DNA of 64,000 nucleotides from Moraxella sp. ZY210820. GTDB taxonomy: Bacteria; Pseudomonadota; Gammaproteobacteria; Pseudomonadales; Moraxellaceae. Both the position numbers and the translations under genes were made by a program. Position 1 is the first letter of the stretch. Each line of letters starts with the position of its first letter. The notes under the pieces are model-generated. The model saw nothing but the letters and a program-made list of their open reading frames with translations, searched no databases and was not told the origin of the DNA. Location of the stretch: contig NZ_CP089978.1 of the NCBI RefSeq assembly GCF_030674635.1, forward strand, positions 558,001 to 622,000. The letters run 5' to 3'. This document shows positions 41,169 through 51,710 of the stretch, in pieces.

Positions 41169-41247
41169 TGAATTATTATAAAAAGTATAATTTTTTGCGA
41201 AAAAAAGCTATCTTTTTTTGTGAATAGTCGTTAAAATATTGCACACT

Positions 41248-41332
41248 GCGGTGGTGGTGGAATTGGTAGACACGCTACCTTGAGGTGGTAGTGCCAATAG
41301 GCGTGGGGGTTCAAGTCCCCCCTTCCGCACCA
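41248..41332 (+). tRNA. tRNA-Leu (anticodon GAG)
   Basis: 85-nt class II tRNA with anticodon loop TTGAGGT, long variable arm and encoded CCA. The acceptor stem GCGGTGG against CTTCCGC has a T-T mismatch at the fifth pair and a G-T wobble at the sixth. Otherwise the secondary structure is complete. It reads CUC/CUU codons. Confidence 0.95.
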
Positions 41333-41439
41333 TTAAAACTTAAAATAGTTGTAATTCTTTTATTTTTAAGTTATAATGTGTGTATGTAGTGAGTATAACT
41401 TATTTTGATTTATTTAATAAATCTAAAAATAAGTGTTGA

Positions 41440-41516
<77 letters not shown>

Positions 41517-41578
41517 ATTATTTTGTTTATACAGCAAAATAACATAAATGAAAATTTATGAAGTAATGTATATATTGT

Positions 41579-41655
<77 letters not shown>

Positions 41656-41666
41656 AGTTTCTTATC

Positions 41667-41690
41667 AAAGGCTCACAAATGTGGGTCTTT
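41667..41690 (+). terminator. Terminator-like hairpin after tRNA-fMet
   Basis: GGCTCAC with GTGGGTC (two wobble pairs) and flanking A-T pairs, followed by six T residues. Confidence 0.6.
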
Positions 41691-41737
41691 TTTGTCAATG
41701 TATTCAATAAATTATTGTAATATATACAAAAATTGAG

Positions 41738-41759
41738 AGGGGCATTTGCCCTTTTTTTA
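41738..41759 (+). terminator. Second terminator/attenuator before rimP
   Basis: GGGGC, loop ATTT, GCCC and then a run of seven T residues, about 60 bp before rimP. It may limit readthrough from the tRNA genes into the rimP-nusA operon, possibly in a NusA-controlled manner as in E. coli. Confidence 0.6.
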
Positions 41760-41817
41760 TTGCATAGATTTTGATAGATTGCTTATCAAAATTTTGTTAA
41801 ATCAATGGTAAGGTTGA

Positions 41818-42342
41818 ATGAAATTATCAAGTAAAACACAAGCTCTTTTAGAACTAATTGCACCAGCAGTACAAGTGTGTGATGTGAATCTATGGGGGCT
41901 TGAATTTATTCCACAAGGTAAACGTTCTTTATTGCGTATCTATATTGATAAAGATGTTGATGTAAATGCTGAACCTGTGATTAATGAAGATGGCGAAGTA
42001 GAGCAAGGGCGTGGTATTGGTGTAGAAGATTGCGTGCGTGTTACTCGTCAAGTGGGGGCAATTTTAGATGTGCATGATCCAATTTCAGGTGAATATGCTT
42101 TAGAAGTATCATCACCTGGTTGGGATCGTCCATTTTTCTATATCGAGCAAATGCAAAATTATATCGATGAAAAAATCGCATTACGTTTAATTAGTGCAGT
42201 GGAAAATCGCCGTAAATTCCAAGCGATTTTGCGTGCAGTCGATATTGAGCAAGGTACAATTCAAGTTGAAGTTGAAAAGCAACAAATATTAGCTATTGAT
42301 GTCGATAATATTGATAAAGCAAATTTGATTTATCAAGATTAG
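41818..42342 (+). CDS. rimP: RimP, 30S ribosome maturation factor
   Basis: Cytoplasmic factor needed early in 30S assembly. The 174 residues have the RimP layout: N-terminal alpha/beta domain with [49 protein letters not shown], then a C-terminal SH3-like barrel. The loop between residues 45 and 65 ([18 protein letters not shown]) is longer than in E. coli. First gene of the rimP-nusA-infB-rbfA operon. Confidence 0.96.
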   Translation: MKLSSKTQALLELIAPAVQVCDVNLWGLEFIPQGKRSLLRIYIDKDVDVNAEPVINEDGEVEQGRGIGVEDCVRVTRQVGAILDVHDPISGEYALEVSSPGWDRPFFYIEQMQNYIDEKIALRLISAVENRRKFQAILRAVDIEQGTIQVEVEKQQILAIDVDNIDKANLIYQD

Positions 42343-42386
42343 GTTGTATATCTTATTGTGAAGAATTAAAGTTTAAGAGGTGAACC

Positions 42387-43862
42387 ATGAGCCGTGAGAT
42401 TTTAACGGTTGTAGAAACAGTGAGTAATGAAAAATCATTACCACGTGAAGCGATTTTTGAGGCTTTAGAGCAAGCATTAGTTGTTGCAACACGTAAAAAG
42501 TTTTATGAAGGTACACATGCAGAGGAAGCACGTATTCGTGTGGAAATTGACCGTAAAACGGGTGATTACCGTACATTCCGTCAATGGGAAGTGGTGGCTG
42601 ATGAAGATCATGAAATGCCTGCTTGCCAAGATGCAATTTCTGACCTTGATCCCGCAGAGTGGTCAATTGGTGATATTCGTGAATTAGAAGTAGAATCAAT
42701 TGAATTTGGTCGTATCGCTGCACAAATCGTGAAGCAAGTGATTATTCAAAAAATTCGTGAAGCTGAACGTGCAATTATTGCTGAACAGTTTGTCTCTAAA
42801 GAAGGTGAATTGGTTTATGGCGAAGTGAAAAAACAAAATAAAGAAGGCTTTATCATTGATTTGGGTGATAATGCTGAAGCATTCTTAGCACGTGATGAAA
42901 TTATTGCGAAAGAAATGTTACGTCCTAAACAACGTGTATGTGCATTATTATATAAAGTCAATCGTGATGGTCGTGGTTCACAATTATTATTAACACGTTC
43001 ACGCCCTGAAATGTTGATTGCTTTGATGAAAAAGGAAATTCCAGAAATTTCAGAAGAAATCATTGAAGTACGTGCAGCTGCTCGCCAACCAGGTGTGCGT
43101 GCTAAAATTGCAGTGAAGACTAATGATAATCGTATTGATCCAGTGGGTGCATGTATTGGTATGCGTGGTACACGTATTCAAACGATTCAACAAGAATTGA
43201 ATGGTGAGCGTATTGATGTGGTGGTATGGTCTGATGATACAGCTCAATATATCGCAAGTGCTTTAGAGCCTGCTGATGTATCACGCATCATGATTGATGA
43301 AGATGAAAAACGTGCAGAAATTATTTTTGCAACTAATGACCAATTGGCTCGTGCTATCGGATTACAAGGGCAAAACGTACGTTTAGCATCAGAATTAACT
43401 GGTTATAAGTTAGATATGATGTTGGAAGACGATTTCCAAGCACGTCAGCAAAATGAAATGCGTCAATATGTTGATTTATTTGTAACTCATTTAGATATTG
43501 ATGAAGAATTTGCATTAGCATTAGCTGAACTTGGTTTCACATCTTTAGAAGAAATTGCTTATGTATCGGCAGAGACTTTTGAAGATTTAGAGCTTTCAGA
43601 AGAAGATATTGATACATTACAAAGTCGTGCAAAAGAAGCTGCTTTAAATGTTGCATTACAAAATAAACCACAACCAAGTGAAGAATTATTGGCTTTAGCA
43701 GGTATGACAACTGCGATTGCAGAAATTTTAGCAACACGTGGTATTATTACAGTTGATGATTTAGCAGAACAAGCGATTGATGATATTATTGATATTGAAG
43801 GTTTAAATCAGGAAAGTGCTGGTCAATTAATTATGAATGCACGTGCATCATGGTTTAATTAA
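42387..43862 (+). CDS. nusA: NusA, transcription termination/antitermination factor
   Basis: Binds RNA polymerase and controls pausing, termination and rRNA antitermination. The 491 residues contain the N-terminal polymerase-binding domain (1-130), the S1 domain (LVYGEVKKQNKEGFIIDLGDNAEAFL), KH1 and KH2 (IGMRGTRIQTIQQELNGERIDVV and the GLQGQNVRLASELTGYKLD repeat). Two C-terminal acidic repeats complete it, as in gammaproteobacteria. Lies between rimP and infB. Confidence 0.97.
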   Translation: MSREILTVVETVSNEKSLPREAIFEALEQALVVATRKKFYEGTHAEEARIRVEIDRKTGDYRTFRQWEVVADEDHEMPACQDAISDLDPAEWSIGDIRELEVESIEFGRIAAQIVKQVIIQKIREAERAIIAEQFVSKEGELVYGEVKKQNKEGFIIDLGDNAEAFLARDEIIAKEMLRPKQRVCALLYKVNRDGRGSQLLLTRSRPEMLIALMKKEIPEISEEIIEVRAAARQPGVRAKIAVKTNDNRIDPVGACIGMRGTRIQTIQQELNGERIDVVVWSDDTAQYIASALEPADVSRIMIDEDEKRAEIIFATNDQLARAIGLQGQNVRLASELTGYKLDMMLEDDFQARQQNEMRQYVDLFVTHLDIDEEFALALAELGFTSLEEIAYVSAETFEDLELSEEDIDTLQSRAKEAALNVALQNKPQPSEELLALAGMTTAIAEILATRGIITVDDLAEQAIDDIIDIEGLNQESAGQLIMNARASWFN

Positions 43863-43877
43863 TAGGGAGGATAGAGA

Positions 43878-46466
43878 ATGAGTGAAAAATCTAGCAATGA
43901 AACAAAAAAACCGCTTTCATTAAAGCGTAAAGAAAAATCAACTACACAAATGGTTGATAGTTCAGGTAAAACCAAAAAAGTTTTAGTGGAAACACGCAAA
44001 AAAATTGTCATTGACCCTAAAAAAGTTGAGGCAGATAAAGAGCGTGCTGAAGCAGAACAAAAGGCAAAAGCTGAACAAAAAGCTCAACAAAATGAGCAAA
44101 AAGCAAAAGCTGAACAAAAAGCAAAAGCAGAAGCTCAGGCTAAAGAGCAGGCTGAACAAGCGAAAAAAGCTGAAAATGCTAATAACATTCAAGCGAAAAT
44201 AGCTGCCATGAATGCTAATAATGCTAAAAATACGAGTAAAAATGCTCCTGCAGCAAAAAGTGTAGTGGTAAAACGTAGCAATGGTACGACTGTTAAGGTA
44301 AATCAAGGTCAAAAATCGACAAAAGAAACACCTGAACAACGTAAGGCTCGTGAAGCACAAGAAGCACAATTAGCGAAGTTAAAAGCACAAAAGCAGTCAG
44401 AAAATCGTAAGGCTGCTGAAGAGCAAATGCGTCAAATGGCATCAAAATACTCTGATGATGATAATCGTTATCAAGATGATGATAATGATACACCATTGGC
44501 ATCAGGTTTAGTCGGTCAAGCATACGAAGATTCATTTGAACGTGAAGACCGTGAAATTAAACGTGGTGGTGGTGCAAATACAGGTCGTGGCTCGAAAAAA
44601 GGTGGACGTAACCAAGAAGAACAAAACTTCACGCAAAATAATCGCCATAAACGTGGTTTAAAATCATCGCAAGCCAATAAACATGGTTTTGAAAAACCTG
44701 TTAAAAAACAAGTTTATGATGTAGAAATCAGTTCAACTATTGTTGTATCTGACTTGGCACAAAAAATGGCAGTGAAAGTTCGTGAAGTCATCAAAACATT
44801 GATGAAAATGGGCGAACTGGTGACGCAAAATCAATCGATTGAGCAAGAAATTGCTGCTTTAGTTGTGGAAGAAATGGGACATAATCCAGTTTTAATTTCT
44901 GAAACAGCAGTTGAGGATAACTTACTTGAACAAGCTGAACAAGAGCGTGGTGAATTATCAACACGTCCACCAGTTGTAACGATTATGGGACACGTGGATC
45001 ATGGTAAAACTTCATTGCTTGACCGTATTCGCCGTTCTAAAGTGGCTGCAGGTGAAGCAGGTGGAATTACCCAACATATTGGTGCATATCACGTTAAAAC
45101 TGAAAAAGGTATTATTACTTTCTTAGATACACCGGGACACGCAGCATTTACTGAAATGCGTTCTCGTGGTGCGAAAGCGACTGATATTGTAGTCATTGTG
45201 GTTGCAGGCGATGATGGCGTGATGCCACAAACCATTGAGGCGATTAATCATGCTAAAGCTGCCAATACGCCAATTATCGTTGCCATGAACAAAATGGATA
45301 AAGATACCGTTGATGTCGATCGTGTATTAAGTGAATTAAGCCAACATGGAGTGATTGCAGAAGCGTGGGGTGGTGATGTACCTGTGGCGAAAGTATCTGC
45401 ACATACAGGACAAGGCATTGACGATTTATTAGACTTGATTTCGGTACAAGCAGAGTTGATGGAATTACAAGCATCAGCAGAAGGTGCCGCACAAGGTGTT
45501 GTCATCGAAGCGAAAGTTGATAAAGGCCGTGGTGCGGTTACATCGATTCTAGTACAAAATGGAACACTGAAGATTGGTGATTTAGTGCTTGCAGGTTCAT
45601 CATACGGTCGTGTGCGTGCCATGATTGATGAAAATGGTCAAAAAATTAAATCAGCAGGTCCATCGATTCCTGTAGAAATTTTAGGCTTGCCTGAAGCACC
45701 AATGGCAGGTGATGAAGTTTTAGTTGTTACTGATGAGAAAAAAGCTCGTGAAGTGGCGGACGCTCGTGCTGACCGTGAACGTCAAAAACGCTTAGAACGT
45801 CAAAGTTCAATGCGTTTAGAAAACTTGATGGCATCAATGGGTAAGAAAGAAATTCCATCAGTCAATATCATCTTAAAAACAGATGTACGTGGTACGTTAC
45901 AGGCTTTACAAACGGCATTGGTGGAATTATCAACCGATGAAGTGCAAGTAAATGTCATCAGTTCTGGTGTGGGTGCGATTACTGAATCAGATGTAATTTT
46001 AGCTCAATCATCAGAAGGTGTATTGCTCGGCTTTAACGTACGTGCCGATACATCAGCTCGTCAAAAGAGCGATATGGAAGGTATCGATATTCGTTACTAT
46101 AGCGTGATTTATGAATTGATTGATGATGTGAAAGATGCAATGAGTGGTAAACTTGCTCCTGAACATCGTGAAACGATTCTTGGTGTGGCTGAAGTGCGTG
46201 ATGTATTCCGTTCGAGTAAATTTGGTGCGGCTGCAGGTTGTATGGTGATGGAAGGTACGATCTATCGTAATAAGCCTATCCGTGTCTTACGTGATGATAT
46301 AGTGATTTTCCAAGGTGAATTGGAATCATTACGCCGTTTCAAAGACGTGGTTACTGAAGTGCGTGCAGGTATGGAATGTGGTCTTGCCGTGAAAGGTTAT
46401 AATGACATCAAACCACTTGATAAAATTGAAGTGTATGATGTACAAATTGTGAAACGGAGTCTTTAA
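43878..46466 (+). CDS. infB: InfB, translation initiation factor IF-2
   Basis: GTPase that brings initiator tRNA to the 30S subunit. The 862 residues begin with a low-complexity Lys/Glu/Ala/Gln region (about 50-110, many EQKAKAEQ units) and a basic linker, then IF2_N, the G domain with G1 [10 protein letters not shown]3 DTPGHAAF and G4 NKMD, and C-terminal domains II-IV. The last base of its stop codon is the first base of the rbfA start (TAATG overlap), so translation is coupled. Confidence 0.97.
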   Translation: MSEKSSNETKKPLSLKRKEKSTTQMVDSSGKTKKVLVETRKKIVIDPKKVEADKERAEAEQKAKAEQKAQQNEQKAKAEQKAKAEAQAKEQAEQAKKAENANNIQAKIAAMNANNAKNTSKNAPAAKSVVVKRSNGTTVKVNQGQKSTKETPEQRKAREAQEAQLAKLKAQKQSENRKAAEEQMRQMASKYSDDDNRYQDDDNDTPLASGLVGQAYEDSFEREDREIKRGGGANTGRGSKKGGRNQEEQNFTQNNRHKRGLKSSQANKHGFEKPVKKQVYDVEISSTIVVSDLAQKMAVKVREVIKTLMKMGELVTQNQSIEQEIAALVVEEMGHNPVLISETAVEDNLLEQAEQERGELSTRPPVVTIMGHVDHGKTSLLDRIRRSKVAAGEAGGITQHIGAYHVKTEKGIITFLDTPGHAAFTEMRSRGAKATDIVVIVVAGDDGVMPQTIEAINHAKAANTPIIVAMNKMDKDTVDVDRVLSELSQHGVIAEAWGGDVPVAKVSAHTGQGIDDLLDLISVQAELMELQASAEGAAQGVVIEAKVDKGRGAVTSILVQNGTLKIGDLVLAGSSYGRVRAMIDENGQKIKSAGPSIPVEILGLPEAPMAGDEVLVVTDEKKAREVADARADRERQKRLERQSSMRLENLMASMGKKEIPSVNIILKTDVRGTLQALQTALVELSTDEVQVNVISSGVGAITESDVILAQSSEGVLLGFNVRADTSARQKSDMEGIDIRYYSVIYELIDDVKDAMSGKLAPEHRETILGVAEVRDVFRSSKFGAAAGCMVMEGTIYRNKPIRVLRDDIVIFQGELESLRRFKDVVTEVRAGMECGLAVKGYNDIKPLDKIEVYDVQIVKRSL

Positions 46467-46867
46467 TGGCAGGTAGTCAGCGTTTAAAACGTATGGCGGA
46501 TTCGGTACAGCGTGAGCTGTCCGATTTAATTCGCCTTGAATTAAAAGATCCACGTTTGGGTGGATTAGTGACCATTTCTGGGGTAAAAGTCAGTGCTGAT
46601 TTGGGCTATGCTGATGTTTATGTTACTGTAATGGGACGTGAACTTGATGAACAAAGTGAAGAACAGCATAAAGAAACCTTAGAGGTGTTAAATAATGCGA
46701 GTGGTTTTTTACGTCAAGAATTAGGGCGTAGAATTAAAACTCGTGTAACGCCACGTTTGCGTTTTCATTATGATAAAACGAATGCTTATGGTAATTATAT
46801 GTTTGATTTAATTGCTAAGGCAACACGAGATTTACCACCTGTTGATGATGAAAAATTAGCAGAATAA
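46466..46867 (+). CDS. rbfA: RbfA, 30S ribosome-binding factor
   Basis: KH-like factor acting on the 5' end of 16S rRNA in cold adaptation and 30S maturation. The 133 residues show the RbfA pattern: QRLKRMADSVQRELSDLI, LKDPRLGGLVTISGVKVSADLGYADVYV, and LRQELGRRIKTRVTPRLRFHYD. Last gene of the operon, overlapping infB by one base and followed by a strong terminator. Confidence 0.97.
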   Translation: MAGSQRLKRMADSVQRELSDLIRLELKDPRLGGLVTISGVKVSADLGYADVYVTVMGRELDEQSEEQHKETLEVLNNASGFLRQELGRRIKTRVTPRLRFHYDKTNAYGNYMFDLIAKATRDLPPVDDEKLAE

Positions 46868-46872
46868 ATCAG

Positions 46873-46907
46873 AAACACTCCAAAATGAACAAGGTTTTGG
46901 AGTGTTT
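46873..46907 (+). terminator. Terminator of the rimP-nusA-infB-rbfA operon
   Basis: Perfect 13-bp stem AAACACTCCAAAA with TTTTGGAGTGTTT, nine-base loop, then TTTA. Confidence 0.9.
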
Positions 46908-47021
46908 TTATACACATTATTCATCGTGTGATATTTTGATTTATCATTTTATTTCCCCCTATAATTTGCTATAATACATTAATCTATTTCTCTATTTGTT
47001 ATTATCACAATTATATATTTC

Positions 47022-48059
47022 ATGATTAAACTTCAGCATATTTATAAAACGTTCCATCAGCATAGTAATCCTTTGACCGTATTAAATGACATATCTCTTG
47101 AAATAGATAAAGGTCAGATTTTAGGTGTAATTGGAGCATCAGGTGCAGGAAAAAGTACCTTAATTCGTTGCGTGAATTTACTGGAGCGTCCAACATCAGG
47201 TTCTGTTGAAATTGATGGCATTGATTTAACTACATTAAATGAAAAAGATTTAATTACTGCACGCCGTCAAATTGGTATGATTTTTCAGCATTTTAATTTG
47301 TTGAGTTCTCGTACTGTGTTTGATAATGTGGCATTGCCTTTAGAATTAGCAAAAGTTGATAAACAAAAAATCCAAAATAAAGTCAATGAGTTATTAGCAT
47401 TGGTGGGTTTGGCAGATAAAGCTAATGTTTATCCTGCTAATTTATCAGGTGGACAAAAACAACGAGTCGCCATTGCTAGAGCATTAGCTAGCGACCCCAA
47501 AGTGTTATTATGTGATGAAGCAACCAGTGCTTTAGATCCAGCAACGACACAAGCAATTTTACGATTATTAAAACGCATTAACCAAGAATTAGGTATTACT
47601 ATTTTGTTGATTACTCATGAAATGGATGTGGTTAAACAAATTTGCGACCGTGTAGCGATTTTAGATCAAGGCGTTTTAGTTGAACAGGGTACAGTGAGTG
47701 AAATATTCGCTAATCCAAAAACAGAATTAGCACAACAGTTTATTTATTCAACATTAAATACAGGTTTGCCGAATGATTATTTAGCTCAATTATCATCAAC
47801 ACCTAAAACAGATTATGCTTGTCCGATTATTCAATTGGAATTTACAGGATTATCGGTAGACGCTCCATTACTATCACAAGCAAGTAAAAAATTTGATGTG
47901 GATTTTAATATTTTAACATCGCAGATTGATTATGTTGATGGGATTAAATTCGGTATTAGTATTGTAGAATTGATTGGGCAACCAGATGATATTGAACAAG
48001 CAAAAAAATATTTAATTAAACAACAAGTTAAGCTTGAGGTACTCGGCTATGTGGGCTGA
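47022..48059 (+). CDS. metN: MetN, methionine ABC transporter ATPase
   Basis: ATPase of the high-affinity methionine importer. The 345 residues have Walker [14 protein letters not shown]-loop region [16 protein letters not shown], signature [15 protein letters not shown], Walker [17 protein letters not shown] and the switch histidine [10 protein letters not shown]. From about 270 comes the NIL regulatory domain that binds methionine to inhibit transport. The end overlaps metI by 11 bp. Upstream, two TATAAT-like hexamers lie near 46960-46975. Confidence 0.95.
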   Translation: MIKLQHIYKTFHQHSNPLTVLNDISLEIDKGQILGVIGASGAGKSTLIRCVNLLERPTSGSVEIDGIDLTTLNEKDLITARRQIGMIFQHFNLLSSRTVFDNVALPLELAKVDKQKIQNKVNELLALVGLADKANVYPANLSGGQKQRVAIARALASDPKVLLCDEATSALDPATTQAILRLLKRINQELGITILLITHEMDVVKQICDRVAILDQGVLVEQGTVSEIFANPKTELAQQFIYSTLNTGLPNDYLAQLSSTPKTDYACPIIQLEFTGLSVDAPLLSQASKKFDVDFNILTSQIDYVDGIKFGISIVELIGQPDDIEQAKKYLIKQQVKLEVLGYVG

Positions 48060-48738
48060 TTTAATACAACAATTTTCCGCAGAATTAACGCCTGAAATGT
48101 GGAAAATGGTGGCTTTATCCACATGGCAAACGGTGTATATGAGTATCACGGCAACATTTTTAGCAGTGATCATCGGTGTACCTGTGGGATTTTTAGCCTT
48201 TTTAACAGGGCAAGGACAAATCTTACAACAAAAGACTAGTCATCGTTTATTAAATATCATTATTAATATTGGACGTTCTATTCCTTTTATTATTTTATTG
48301 GTTTTATTATTGCCATTTACACGTTTTATCGTGGGGACGACATTAGGAACAACGGCTGCAATTGTTCCCTTAGCAATTACTGCATTTCCATTTGTAGCAC
48401 GTTTAACAGCGAATGCTTTGATGGAAATTCCAACAGGTTTAACTGAAGCTGGAAAATCGATGGGGGCAACACATTGGCAAATTGTCAGTAAATATTATTT
48501 TCCAGAATCATTACCGATTTTAATTAATGGTATTACATTAACTTTAGTCACTTTGATTGGTTATTCGGCAATGGCTGGGGCTGTTGGTGGTGGCGGTTTG
48601 GGTAATTTAGCCATTAGTTATGGTGAACACCGAAATATGGTCTATGTTAAATGGGTCGCAACTATTATTATTGTGGCTTTTGTGATGATTTGTCAAAAAA
48701 TGGGCGACTATTTGGCACAACGTTTTGACCATCGTTAA
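48049..48738 (+). CDS. metI: MetI, methionine ABC transporter permease
   Basis: 229-residue inner-membrane permease with five hydrophobic helices and the EAA loop [25 protein letters not shown] that contacts MetN. The frame extends to a TTG upstream, but ATG at 48049 follows TTGAGG and begins MWADLIQQF. It overlaps metN by 11 bp, which indicates translational coupling. Confidence 0.95.
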   Translation: MWADLIQQFSAELTPEMWKMVALSTWQTVYMSITATFLAVIIGVPVGFLAFLTGQGQILQQKTSHRLLNIIINIGRSIPFIILLVLLLPFTRFIVGTTLGTTAAIVPLAITAFPFVARLTANALMEIPTGLTEAGKSMGATHWQIVSKYYFPESLPILINGITLTLVTLIGYSAMAGAVGGGGLGNLAISYGEHRNMVYVKWVATIIIVAFVMICQKMGDYLAQRFDHR

Positions 48739-48834
48739 TGATGTATTGTGATGATGATATATCATCTAATGATTTTCATTTAAGATGAATTTGATTATAA
48801 TGTTAGCTAATTTATCTTATTGTGAGAATTGATT

Positions 48835-49683
48835 ATGCAATTAAAGAAATTAGCAGGTTTATTTACTTTTGCAACTACAATGGCATTAGTGGGGTGTGGT
48901 GGTGATAATGCATCAAAAGCAAATGATAAACCAAGTCAAGCACCAACAACTGCAACTGCTCAAGTGCTTAAAGTGGGTGTGATGTCTGGTCCTGAGCAAA
49001 TTGTAGCTGAAAAAGCGGTACAAATTGCTAAAGAAAAATATAATTTAACAGTTGAATTAGTACCATTTACTGAATATGGTATTCCAAATAGTGCAGTAAG
49101 CAAAGGTGATTTAGATGCTAATGCGATGCAACATAAGCCATATTTTGATAAAGACACGCAGGAAAAAAATCTTAAAAACTTAACTATTGTAGGTAATAGT
49201 TTTGTGTATCCTTTAGCGGGTTATTCTAAGAAAATTAAAACAGTTGCTGATTTAAAAGAAGGAGCTGTTGTTGCAGTACCAAATGACCCGAGTAACTTGG
49301 CTCGTGCTTTAATTTTGTTGGAAAAACAAGGTTTGATTAAACTTAAAGATAGTACAAATTTATTTGCGACATCGAAAGATATTGTTGAAAATCCAAAGAA
49401 ATTAAGCATCAAAGAAGTCGATACATCTATTGCTGCAAAAGCACTTGATGATGTTGATTTAGCAGTTGTGAATAATACTTATGCAGGTCAAGTTGGATTA
49501 AATGCGACTGAACATGGTGTATTTGTTGAATCGAAAGATTCTCCGTATGTAAATATCATTGTTGCTCGTGAAGATAACAAAGATACGCCAGCGGTACAAA
49601 ATTTTGTGAAATCTTATCAAACTGAAGAAGTTTATGAAGAAGCGAAAAAACACTTTAAAGATGGTGTTGTAAAAGGTTGGTAA
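48835..49683 (+). CDS. metQ: MetQ, methionine-binding lipoprotein
   Basis: Substrate-binding protein of the MetNIQ importer. About 282 residues. The lipoprotein signal has lipobox ALVGC with Cys at about residue 21, followed by a Ser/Thr/Asp linker. The NlpA/MetQ domain begins VLKVGVMSGPEQIVAEKA and includes DANAMQHKPYFD and VAVPNDPSNLARALILLEKQGLI. An in-frame TTG lies two codons upstream; ATG at 48835 is used because TGTGAGAA precedes it. Last gene of the operon, with a terminator. Confidence 0.95.
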   Translation: MQLKKLAGLFTFATTMALVGCGGDNASKANDKPSQAPTTATAQVLKVGVMSGPEQIVAEKAVQIAKEKYNLTVELVPFTEYGIPNSAVSKGDLDANAMQHKPYFDKDTQEKNLKNLTIVGNSFVYPLAGYSKKIKTVADLKEGAVVAVPNDPSNLARALILLEKQGLIKLKDSTNLFATSKDIVENPKKLSIKEVDTSIAAKALDDVDLAVVNNTYAGQVGLNATEHGVFVESKDSPYVNIIVAREDNKDTPAVQNFVKSYQTEEVYEEAKKHFKDGVVKGW

Positions 49684-49704
49684 GCTGAATACGATTTAAA
49701 AAGA

Positions 49705-49732
49705 AAATATCCCTTGTATTCAAGGGATATTT
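49705..49732 (+). terminator. Terminator of metNIQ
   Basis: Perfect 12-bp stem AAATATCCCTTG with CAAGGGATATTT, four-base loop and T-tract, 22 bp after the metQ stop. Confidence 0.9.
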
Positions 49733-49753
49733 TTTATGCGATTTATGTAGTAA

Positions 49754-50380
49754 TTAAAACCATTTAGGAAGGGTCATTAATTGGCTGATAAAATGGGGAA
49801 TAATACGTGGTTCTAAAGCAATAGTCATTATTATACCATAAGCAGCTCCCCAGAGATGTGCTGAATGATTTGTTCTTGATACACCACGATTTTTTGCCCA
49901 AATACTATAAGCGACATAGAGTATTGCAAAAATAATTGCAGGCATGGGTATAAAGAGTACTATAATTAAATTCCAAGGGTCAAATAAAATAAAAGCAAAT
50001 AATACTGCAGAAACTGCTCCTGAAGCTCCTAAACTTGCCCATTGTGAATTATGACGATTTTGTAAATAGCTTGGGATACTCGCAACAATCATGGCTGTTA
50101 AATAAAATAAAATAAATCCCAATCCATCTAAAAATTGTGTATAAAATTTTTCAATAGCTTGCCCAAAGAAAAATAGGGTAATCATATTAAAAAGTAAATG
50201 AAAGCCATCAGCATGGATAAACCCCGAACCAATAAAACGATCGTATTGTCCTTGTTTTACTGCAGGTACCCATAAAATCAGGCGGTTCATTACATTAATA
50301 TCTTTTAATGCCCATAAGGAAATACCTGTGGTAATTAGGATAATAAAAAGCGTATGTGATAATCCAAGTAGTTCAGCCAT
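49754..50380 (-). CDS. Rhomboid family intramembrane serine protease
   Basis: 208-residue membrane protein with six hydrophobic helices. The catalytic serine lies in LGASGAVSAVLF near residues 117-128 and the histidine in NHSAHLWGAAYG near 175. The conserved GSGFIHADGFHLLFNMITLFFFG segment contains the HxxxN motif of the rhomboid oxyanion region. Shorter than GlpG, lacking its N-terminal cytoplasmic domain. Substrate unknown. Confidence 0.92.
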   Translation of the reverse strand: MAELLGLSHTLFIILITTGISLWALKDINVMNRLILWVPAVKQGQYDRFIGSGFIHADGFHLLFNMITLFFFGQAIEKFYTQFLDGLGFILFYLTAMIVASIPSYLQNRHNSQWASLGASGAVSAVLFAFILFDPWNLIIVLFIPMPAIIFAILYVAYSIWAKNRGVSRTNHSAHLWGAAYGIIMTIALEPRIIPHFISQLMTLPKWF

Positions 50381-50541
50381 AAAATTTTATTTAATCATTC
50401 AATAATTGTTAAAGGGAACACATTATAGCATAACATGATTACCATATCATAACAGATAATTCTGACGAAATTAGTTGTTTTTTTCCTAGTTGGCTCAAAA
50501 TAGAGTACAATAGGCAGATTAAATTAACTGAGAGTTTAACA

Positions 50542-51171
50542 ATGACTGATTCTGTAAACAATGAACAACAAATTCCTAATTTACTCATTACGCCATCGGC
50601 ACAAGAGTATTTAAAAGAATTATTAGCAAAGCAAGAAACTGATGGTATCGGTGTGCGTATTTTTGTGGAAAATGCAGGTACGCCACGTGCAGAATGTTGT
50701 ATGGCTTATAGTACGCCAGATGAACGTGTAGAAACAGATTATCGCCAAGAATATGCAGATTTTACTGCTTTTATCGATTTACCATCAATTCCATATTTGC
50801 TTGATGCGGTGATTGATTATAATAAAGACCGTTTTGGTGGACAATTAACATTCCGTGCCCCAAATTCTAAAGTACCACGCGTAGGTCCTGATGCTTCGAT
50901 TGAAGAGCGTATTACCTATGTGTTACAAGCAGAAATTAACCCAAGTTTAGCTGGGCATGGGGGAAGTTGTATGCTGGTTGAAGTGCGTGATGATGAAACA
51001 CATGGCTTGACTGCGGTATTAAAATTTGGTGGTGGTTGTCAAGGTTGTTCAGCGATTGATGTTACTTTAAAACAAGGGGTTGAAACAACTTTAAAAGAGT
51101 TTGTACCAGAATTACAACACGTTATTGACCAAACTGACCATAGTCAAAGTGAAGGAGCGTATTTTAAATAA
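50542..51171 (+). CDS. nfuA: NfuA, iron-sulfur cluster carrier
   Basis: Carries [4Fe-4S] clusters to target enzymes. The 209 residues contain an N-terminal degenerate A-type domain (about 10-100, LLITPSAQEYLKELL...) and a C-terminal Nfu domain with the cluster-binding cysteines in FGGGCQGCSAIDVTLKQGVE. Length matches NfuA. Transcribed alone. Confidence 0.96.
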   Translation: MTDSVNNEQQIPNLLITPSAQEYLKELLAKQETDGIGVRIFVENAGTPRAECCMAYSTPDERVETDYRQEYADFTAFIDLPSIPYLLDAVIDYNKDRFGGQLTFRAPNSKVPRVGPDASIEERITYVLQAEINPSLAGHGGSCMLVEVRDDETHGLTAVLKFGGGCQGCSAIDVTLKQGVETTLKEFVPELQHVIDQTDHSQSEGAYFK

Positions 51172-51185
51172 TATCCTTTACGTCA

Positions 51186-51292
51186 TTCTCAACTTATAGT
51201 AAGTTATTGATTTTATGTAGGGGCGAATGATTATTCGCCCGTACAGAATTAAATATTTAAAATCATATTATATTATGATTTTAAGTTGAGAA
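51186..51292. repeat. TGTAGGGGCG repeat, copy 2, with terminal inverted repeats (MITE-like)
   Basis: A 107-bp element bounded by TTCTCAACTTA (51186-51196) and TAAGTTGAGAA (51282-51292), an exact 11-bp terminal inverted repeat. Inside, 51201-51254 matches copy 1 at 37106, including palindrome TGTAGGGGCGAAT...ATTCGCCCGTACA. It lies 15 bp after the nfuA stop. No coding capacity. Confidence 0.7.
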
Positions 51293-51320
51293 AGGGCATC
51301 CTTTTGTTGAATATACAATA

Positions 51321-51346
51321 AAGGCTAAGTAAAATGACTTAGCCCT
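51321..51346. terminator. Terminator between nfuA and the PepSY gene
   Basis: AAGGCTAAGT and ACTTAGCC form an 8-bp core stem with six-base loop between converging genes, with TTATTTTTTATC on the plus strand. Confidence 0.65.
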
Positions 51347-51368
51347 TATTTTTTATCATTGTTGATGA

Positions 51369-51710
51369 TTAATCATCATGGTCGTCGTGATCATCACGGT
51401 CATCGTGGTTTTGAGCGATGATTTTACCTGTTTTAGCATTGACTTTTACATCATATTCCACACCCTGTGCATTGACAAGTTCAACATCAAAAGTCGCACC
51501 ATAACGGCTATCATGGTCAAATTCTACTTTTTTAACTTTGCTATTTTTGATTTGTTTTTGAGCAATTTGACCTGCTTTTTCTTTAGAAATATATTGATCT
51601 TTATTTTGTTGATAAATACGCTCATCATTATCAGCAAATACTGCAGGAGCAGTGGTCAAAGTTGCTGTTGCAATCACAGTAGCAGAAATAATTTGTTTAA
51701 GATTAAACAT
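51369..51710 (-). CDS. Secreted PepSY-domain protein
   Basis: 113-residue protein with an N-terminal signal peptide (MFNLKQIISATVIATATLTTAPAVFA, cleavage near 26) and one PepSY repeat: ISKEKAGQIAQKQIKNSKVKKVEFD followed by VEYDVKVNAKTGKIIA. The C-terminus is a run of Asp/His (DDRDDHDDHDD) that could bind metal ions. PepSY proteins are periplasmic, often inhibitors of proteases or signalling components; specific role unknown. Confidence 0.85.
   Translation of the reverse strand: MFNLKQIISATVIATATLTTAPAVFADNDERIYQQNKDQYISKEKAGQIAQKQIKNSKVKKVEFDHDSRYGATFDVELVNAQGVEYDVKVNAKTGKIIAQNHDDRDDHDDHDD

Noticed and set aside
45248..45622. 124-codon antisense frame opposite infB
   Set aside because: Mirror of the G domain codon pattern; no ribosome-binding site or known motif.
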